A DNA stretch of 10,109 bases from an uncultured Porphyromonas sp. (GTDB lineage: Bacteria > Bacteroidota > Bacteroidia > Bacteroidales > Porphyromonadaceae), in the NCBI RefSeq assembly GCF_947254915.1, contig NZ_CAMYEZ010000084.1, positions 1-10,109 of the forward strand, written 5' to 3'. Numbering within the stretch: position 1 is the first letter of the stretch; every line of letters begins with the position of its first letter. The notes below the pieces were generated by a model that was not told where the DNA came from, did no database searches, and saw only the letters and a program-made list of their open reading frames with translations. Of the stretch, positions 6,232-10,109 are shown one piece after another. The position numbers and the translations under genes were made by a program.

Positions 6232-7929
6232 ATGAACAAGACTCCACTAGAGGATGCTGCAAGCAATGGCGCAGAGAGCACGGGACTAAACTTTATAGAG
6301 CAGGTTGTCGTAGCGGACATCCAGAGCGGTAAGTATGATGGACGTGTGCAGACACGCTTTCCACCAGAGCCTAATGGCTACCTACACATAGGTCACGCTA
6401 AGGCTATCTGCATCGACTTCGGCATCGCGCAGAAGTATGGAGGCGTGTGCAATCTACGCTTTGACGATACCAACCCGATCAAAGAGGATGTGGAGTACGT
6501 GGACGCTATCCGTGAGGACATCCACTGGCTCGGCTTCGAGTGGGGTAAGGAGTGCTACGCTTCGGACTACTTCCCACAGCTCTACGCCTTTGCCGAGCGG
6601 CTCATCATGACGGGCCATGCTTACGTCGATGAGCAGAGCGCCGAGGAGATTGCCCAGCAGAAGGGTACGCCTACGACCCCTGGCATCAATAGCCCTTACC
6701 GTGATCGTCCCGCTGAGGAGAGCTTGGATCTCTTTCACCGTATGAATGCGGGCGAATTTCCCGAGGGCGCTATGACGCTCCGTGCTAAGATCGATATGGC
6801 TTCGGACGATATGCACTTCCGCGACCCGATCATCTACCGTATCATCAAGCGCCCGCATCACCGCACTGGTACAGAGTGGCAGGTCTATCCTATGTACGAC
6901 TTCGCACATGGACAGAGCGACTACTTCGAGGGGGTGACCCACTCGATCTGTACCTTGGAGTTCGTACCGCATCGTCCGCTGTACAACTATCTTGTGGAGC
7001 TCCTGATGCCTGAGGGAACCACTTACAGACCGTATCAGTTTGAGTTCAACCGGCTCAACCTCACCTACACGATGATGAGCAAGCGCAAGCTTCTCAGCCT
7101 CGTGCAGCAGGGCCTCGTCACTGGCTGGGACGACCCACGCATGCCGACCCTCTGTGGTCTGCGTCGTAGGGGCTACACGCCACAGTCCATCCGTGACTTC
7201 GTCAGCATGATCGGCTACACCCGCTATGAGGGCACCATTGATCTCTCGCTCCTAGAGCATGCCGTGCGCAACGACCTTAACAAGCATGCAGCACGTGTCT
7301 CGGCTGTCCTAGACCCTGTCAAGCTCATCTTGACCAATCTCCCAGAGGGTCACGACGAAGCGCTAGAGATGGTCAATAACCCTGAGGACCTATCGGAGGG
7401 TACGCATATTCAGCACCTTACGCGTGAGCTCTGGATCGATCGAAGCGACTTTATGGAGGAGGCTCCGAAGAAGTATTACCGTCTTACGCCTGGAGGCTTG
7501 GACGTACGCCTACGTGGTGGCTACATCATCAAGTGTACTGGCTGCGAAAAGGATGCTGAGGGCAATGTGACGGCCGTCCTTGCCGAAGTTTACCTAGACA
7601 GCAAAACAGGCATGGAGGGTAGCAATCGAAAAGTCAAGGCTACGATACACTGGGTCTCTACAGCCTATGCGCTAGATGCTGAGGTACGTCTCTACGACCG
7701 CCTCTTCCTAGAGGAAGACCCCTCAGGCATCCCTGCTGAGGAACTCAAGGACCACCTCAACCCCGACTCGCTCATCGTGCAGCACGCTTATGTTGAGGAG
7801 TGTCTGCAAGACGCTCAGGTGGGGGATCACTTGCAGTTCCAGCGAGTCGGCTACTTTACGGTCGATCCCGACAGCCAGCCAGGCGCACTGGTCTTCAATC
7901 GCACCGTATCGCTCAAAGATCGTCGCTAG
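6232..7929 (+). CDS. glnS: Glutamine--tRNA ligase (GlnRS)
   Basis: A 565-residue cytosolic class I aminoacyl-tRNA synthetase that charges tRNA-Gln with glutamine using ATP. The Rossmann active site shows FPPEPNGYLHIGHAKA with HIGH at 52-55, and the KMSKS counterpart is MSKRK (282-286). NLRFDDTNP (74-82) and YPMYDFAHGQSDYFEGVTHS (219-238) are typical of the GlnRS/GluRS group. The length, the catalytic core followed by a two-part beta-barrel anticodon-binding region (about 340-560), and the overall sequence fit GlnRS (E. coli 554 residues) rather than the shorter bacterial GluRS. The ATG at 6232 gives a normal short extension before FIEQVVVADIQSGKY. A GAGGGAGG at 6183-6190 precedes another ATG (6198) in a different frame and does not decide this start. 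dedA follows after 26 bases, so the two likely share a transcript. Confidence 0.95.
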   Translation: MNKTPLEDAASNGAESTGLNFIEQVVVADIQSGKYDGRVQTRFPPEPNGYLHIGHAKAICIDFGIAQKYGGVCNLRFDDTNPIKEDVEYVDAIREDIHWLGFEWGKECYASDYFPQLYAFAERLIMTGHAYVDEQSAEEIAQQKGTPTTPGINSPYRDRPAEESLDLFHRMNAGEFPEGAMTLRAKIDMASDDMHFRDPIIYRIIKRPHHRTGTEWQVYPMYDFAHGQSDYFEGVTHSICTLEFVPHRPLYNYLVELLMPEGTTYRPYQFEFNRLNLTYTMMSKRKLLSLVQQGLVTGWDDPRMPTLCGLRRRGYTPQSIRDFVSMIGYTRYEGTIDLSLLEHAVRNDLNKHAARVSAVLDPVKLILTNLPEGHDEALEMVNNPEDLSEGTHIQHLTRELWIDRSDFMEEAPKKYYRLTPGGLDVRLRGGYIIKCTGCEKDAEGNVTAVLAEVYLDSKTGMEGSNRKVKATIHWVSTAYALDAEVRLYDRLFLEEDPSGIPAEELKDHLNPDSLIVQHAYVEECLQDAQVGDHLQFQRVGYFTVDPDSQPGALVFNRTVSLKDRR

Positions 7930-7955
7930 AGAGACTCCTCTCCCCTTAGAAAAGT

Positions 7956-8615
7956 ATGCTGGAACAACTGACGCTTTGGTTCTTTGACCACCTGAACTAC
8001 TGGACAGTCTTCCTCTTGATGACCATCGAGAGTTCGTTTATTCCCTTCCCCAGTGAGGTGGTCGTACCGCCCGCAGCCTTTCTAGCAGCCACGGGCGGAC
8101 AGATGAGCGTCGTCGGTGTGCTCTTCTTTGCCACTTGTGGAGCCATCGTGGGGGCTCTGATCAACTATTACTTAGCTATGTGGCTCGGGCGTCCTATCGT
8201 CTACCGCTTTGCTGGCAGTAGAGTAGGGCGTATGCTCCTGCTGAGTCCCGAGAAGCTCGACCGTGCCAACGAATACTTCGTTCGCAAGGGAGCTGTCTCC
8301 ACTTTTATAGGCCGTCTGGTGCCAGCCATTCGTCAGCTCATCTCCATACCCGCAGGTTTATCCCGCATGCCGCTAGGCGCTTTTGTGGGCTATACGGCTC
8401 TAGGCGCTGGCGTGTGGAATGCGGTCCTCGCGCTCATTGGTGTCCTCCTCTCGCATGTCCCAGGCATCGAGACGAAGGAGCAGGTGGTCGCTAAGGCGAG
8501 CGAGTACAGCCACATCATCGGTTACTCCATATTGGCGATCGTGCTACTCCTGCTGGCGATCTACATCGTCCGGCAGGTCAAACGCAAGCGACGCCGCAAT
8601 CTGATCATAGACTAA
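7956..8615 (+). CDS. DedA family inner-membrane protein
   Basis: A 219-residue integral membrane protein of the DedA/SNARE-associated (VTT) family. Members are linked to lipid-carrier recycling (undecaprenyl phosphate or phospholipid translocation) and membrane homeostasis; the substrate here cannot be told from sequence. Family marks are ESSFIPFPSEVV with Glu25 and Glu34 in a re-entrant-like segment, and GRLVPAIRQLISIPAG (119-134) with Arg120 and Arg126, matching the acidic and paired Arg residues essential in E. coli YqjA and YghB. Hydrophobic segments lie at about 15-45, 50-75, 140-166 and 186-206. The tail is strongly basic (KRKRRR) and probably cytoplasmic. It starts 26 bases after glnS without its own -7 box. 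ATG 7956 directly precedes the conserved N-terminus. Confidence 0.92.
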   Translation: MLEQLTLWFFDHLNYWTVFLLMTIESSFIPFPSEVVVPPAAFLAATGGQMSVVGVLFFATCGAIVGALINYYLAMWLGRPIVYRFAGSRVGRMLLLSPEKLDRANEYFVRKGAVSTFIGRLVPAIRQLISIPAGLSRMPLGAFVGYTALGAGVWNAVLALIGVLLSHVPGIETKEQVVAKASEYSHIIGYSILAIVLLLLAIYIVRQVKRKRRRNLIID

Positions 8616-8640
8616 AAGCTCTTAATCATCTCATTTTAGG

Positions 8641-8648
8641 TACCTTTG
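8641..8648 (+). promoter_or_regulatory. -7 promoter box for the threonine dehydrogenase gene
   Basis: TACCTTTG matches TAnnTTTG, 32 bases before the ATG at 8680 and 26 bases after the dedA stop. No obvious -33 TTG is present. The short spacing gives a leader of about 25 bases, ending in the A-rich TATAAAGAC. Confidence 0.65.
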
Positions 8649-8679
8649 CATAGCAAAACAAGCTCAACTATATAAAGAC

Positions 8680-9663
8680 ATGAAGAATATATTGATCATT
8701 GGCTCGACCGGTCAGATAGGCTCCGAGCTGACAATGAAACTACGTCGTGAGTACCAGAATGGTTCAGTCGTAGCCGGTTACATCGCTGCAATGCCTCCTA
8801 AGGGCGAGCTCCTCGAGAGTGGTCCCGCAGAGCTTGCCGACATCACCGACTCAGCTCAGCTAGCAGCCATCGTCGACAAGTACAAGATCGATACCATCTA
8901 TAACCTAGCAGCTCTCCTGAGCGCTACAGCAGAGGCTAAGCCTCAGCTGGCATGGCACATCGGACTGGGTGGACTCTTTAACGTCCTAGAGATAGCTCGT
9001 GAGAAGGGTTGTGCCGTCTTCACCCCCAGTTCTATCGGAGCCTTTGGTAATGAGACCCCCAAGGATAAAACTCCTCAGGACACGATCCAGCGCCCCAAGA
9101 CTATGTACGGTGTGACCAAGGTCGCTGGTGAGCTTCTCAGCGACTACTACCACAAGCGCTTTGGCGTAGATACCCGCTCGGTACGCTTCCCAGGGCTTAT
9201 CTCCAATGTGACGCTACCTGGCGGTGGTACTACGGACTATGCCGTAGAGATCTACTATGCAGCCGTCAAGGAGGGTAAGTTCGTCTGCCCCATCAAGGAG
9301 GGTACCTACATGGATATGATGTATATGCCAGACGCTCTGCACGCTATGGTCCAGCTCATGGAGGCTGATCCTACGAGACTGGTACATCGCAACTCCTTCA
9401 ACATTGCCTCGATGAGCTTCGAGCCAGGCCAGATCGCAGCCGCTGTCAAGCGTATCATCCCCGACTTCGAGATGAGCTACAATGTCGATCCGCTGCGCCA
9501 AGCTATCGCTGAGTCGTGGCCTAACTCGCTCGACGACAGCTGTGCTCGTCGTGAGTGGGACTGGCAGCCACACTACGACCTTGACACCATGAGTCAGGAC
9601 ATGATCCAGGTGCTACGCGCTCGTTACGGCAAGAAAGCATCCGCACAAATCCCCAGAGACTGA
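8680..9663 (+). CDS. SDR-family L-threonine 3-dehydrogenase (NAD-dependent epimerase-like)
   Basis: A 327-residue extended short-chain dehydrogenase. By similarity to the SDR-type L-threonine dehydrogenases it oxidises threonine with NAD+ to 2-amino-3-ketobutyrate, the first step of threonine breakdown to glycine and acetyl-CoA. The Rossmann glycine motif is GSTGQIG (8-14). NLAALLSATAE (75-85), the serine in TPSSIGAFG (115-123) and the Tyr143-x3-Lys147 pair in YGVTK form the catalytic core. RFPGLIS (169-175), GGGTTDYAVEIY (181-192) and GTYMDMMYMPDA (208-219) are characteristic of this subfamily rather than of sugar epimerases. It is unrelated to the zinc-dependent E. coli Tdh, so I give no symbol. 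No 2-amino-3-ketobutyrate ligase gene is adjacent. It has its own promoter and a strong terminator and is monocistronic. Confidence 0.88.
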   Translation: MKNILIIGSTGQIGSELTMKLRREYQNGSVVAGYIAAMPPKGELLESGPAELADITDSAQLAAIVDKYKIDTIYNLAALLSATAEAKPQLAWHIGLGGLFNVLEIAREKGCAVFTPSSIGAFGNETPKDKTPQDTIQRPKTMYGVTKVAGELLSDYYHKRFGVDTRSVRFPGLISNVTLPGGGTTDYAVEIYYAAVKEGKFVCPIKEGTYMDMMYMPDALHAMVQLMEADPTRLVHRNSFNIASMSFEPGQIAAAVKRIIPDFEMSYNVDPLRQAIAESWPNSLDDSCARREWDWQPHYDLDTMSQDMIQVLRARYGKKASAQIPRD

Positions 9664-9680
9664 CACAGTCTCATCCACAT

Positions 9681-9720
9681 GCGCCACTCTTGAGTTCGCT
9701 CAGGGGTGGCGCCTTTCATT
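9681..9720 (+). terminator. Intrinsic terminator after the threonine dehydrogenase gene
   Basis: GCGCCACTCTTGAG (9681-9694) pairs with CTCAGGGGTGGCGC (9699-9712) as a 14-pair stem with two G-T pairs and a stable TTCG loop, followed by the T-rich CTTTCATT. It begins 18 bases after the stop. Confidence 0.88.
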
Positions 9721-9766
9721 TGTGCCTCTAGAGGAAGGCTCCGCAAAGCTGTCCTTTCTTAAAATA

Positions 9767-9895
9767 GTACACAGTTGGGGAGGTGTTACTGAGATGGTAC
9801 ACGGGTTATTTTTGTTAGTCCTGTGAGTGTACATCTGTTAGTTTTGCTCCTGCTGGGGTACACGACTTGTGGTCGTCTTTACTGCGAAGGTACAC
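9767..9895 (+). repeat. Five phased GTACAC-type motifs in gene-free DNA
   Basis: GTACAC occurs at 9767, 9797, 9858 and 9890, with GTACAT at 9829. The steps are 30, 32, 29 and 32 bases, close to three helical turns. The sequence between them is loosely similar, with GTTA and TTTTG words, and reads like a decayed tandem repeat. A seven-pair stem with a TAGG loop, ACAAAGA (9894-9900) and TCTTTGT (9905-9911), sits at the end. No reading frame is supported between 9664 and 10109. The array could be operator sites, a transposase-binding end or a dead repeat. Confidence 0.5.
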
Positions 9896-9993
9896 AAAGA
9901 TAGGTCTTTGTCGGGAATTGGGGGCATAGGCTCAAGGCTGACGCATTATAGCGGACGAGGGCATCTACGTCTCTATGAGAGAAATCTGAAGGT

Positions 9994-10109
9994 GGAGGAA
10001 ATCGGGAAATGCATCAGTAGATATTCGGGATTATCTAGCGAGGAAACGGAAAACTCTTCCGAACTTTCATTTCATTCTTCCGAAGTTTCATTTCATTCTT
10101 CCGAACTTT
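9994..10109 (-). repeat. Right intergenic repeat, inverted copy of the left one
   Basis: Read on the minus strand, this shows 21-base units at 10105-10085 and 10084-10064, both with TTCGGAAGAATGAAATGAAA. A partial unit TTCGGAAGAG (10063-10054) follows, then GTTTCCTCGC (10047-10038) and GATTTCCTCC ending near 9994. It matches 1-89 in order and direction but carries about 22 extra bases in the tail. The array continues off the window edge. Confidence 0.8.

Noticed and set aside
6198..6332. Small frame from ATG 6198 preceded by GAGGGAGG, overlapping the glnS start
   Set aside because: The Shine-Dalgarno match and spacing are good, but the 44-codon product is low-complexity out-of-frame glnS sequence. 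It could at most be a leader peptide, with no other support.
6454..6972. 172-codon open frame on the minus strand
   Set aside because: It lies entirely inside glnS, whose motifs and length are clear. It has no promoter or family features and is a GC-rich shadow frame.
9214..9573. 119-codon open frame on the minus strand
   Set aside because: It is fully contained in the threonine dehydrogenase gene, with no recognisable domain.

Overview
The window looks like chromosomal DNA from a member of the Bacteroidales, most likely Porphyromonas or a close relative. Four genes follow the Bacteroidetes -7 motif TAnnTTTG (TACCTTTG four times), and the single-RRM protein has a fifth copy (TACATTTG). Most leaders lack a strong Shine-Dalgarno sequence. 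The gene set (class I fructose-bisphosphate aldolase, small RRM protein, HD-type CCA-adding enzyme, GlnRS, DedA, SDR-type threonine dehydrogenase) fits that group. The genus is an inference, not something the sequence proves.

Layout. Bases 1-112 and 9994-10109 are two inverted copies of one intergenic repeat: a tandem array of 21-base units followed by a conserved tail. Inside them come the aldolase gene (368-1249, +), a bidirectional terminator, and an RRM RNA-binding protein gene on the minus strand (1429-1689) with a long leader. Divergent promoters follow, then a cca-hypothetical pair (2057-4174, +), an AlbA_2/GHKL ATP-binding gene (4241-6092, +), the glnS-dedA pair (6232-8615, +) and a threonine dehydrogenase-like gene (8680-9663, +) with a strong terminator. 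The last 390 bases hold no gene but carry five roughly 31-base-spaced GTACAC/GTACAT motifs.

The housekeeping genes do not form one pathway. cca and glnS both serve tRNA function (3'-CCA repair and Gln charging). The aldolase and threonine dehydrogenase are metabolic enzymes, and DedA is a membrane protein sharing the glnS transcription unit.

The unusual part is 4158-6150. An exact 25-bp direct repeat brackets the AlbA_2/GHKL gene. The first copy contains the last codons and stop of the upstream gene. The second ends in a T7 tract forming a plausible terminator just before the glnS promoter. Removing one repeat plus the insert (1,968 bp) recreates a simple gene-terminator-promoter junction. 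The inserted gene is visibly more AT-rich than its neighbours. It is also frameshifted: the family-typical N-terminus starts at ATG 4241 and moves to the main frame at a T6 tract (4330-4335) where five T would keep the frame. I read this as a horizontally acquired cargo gene dropped in at the 3' end of a gene, now broken, phase-switched or mis-sequenced. No recombinase, CRISPR array, rRNA or tRNA gene was seen.
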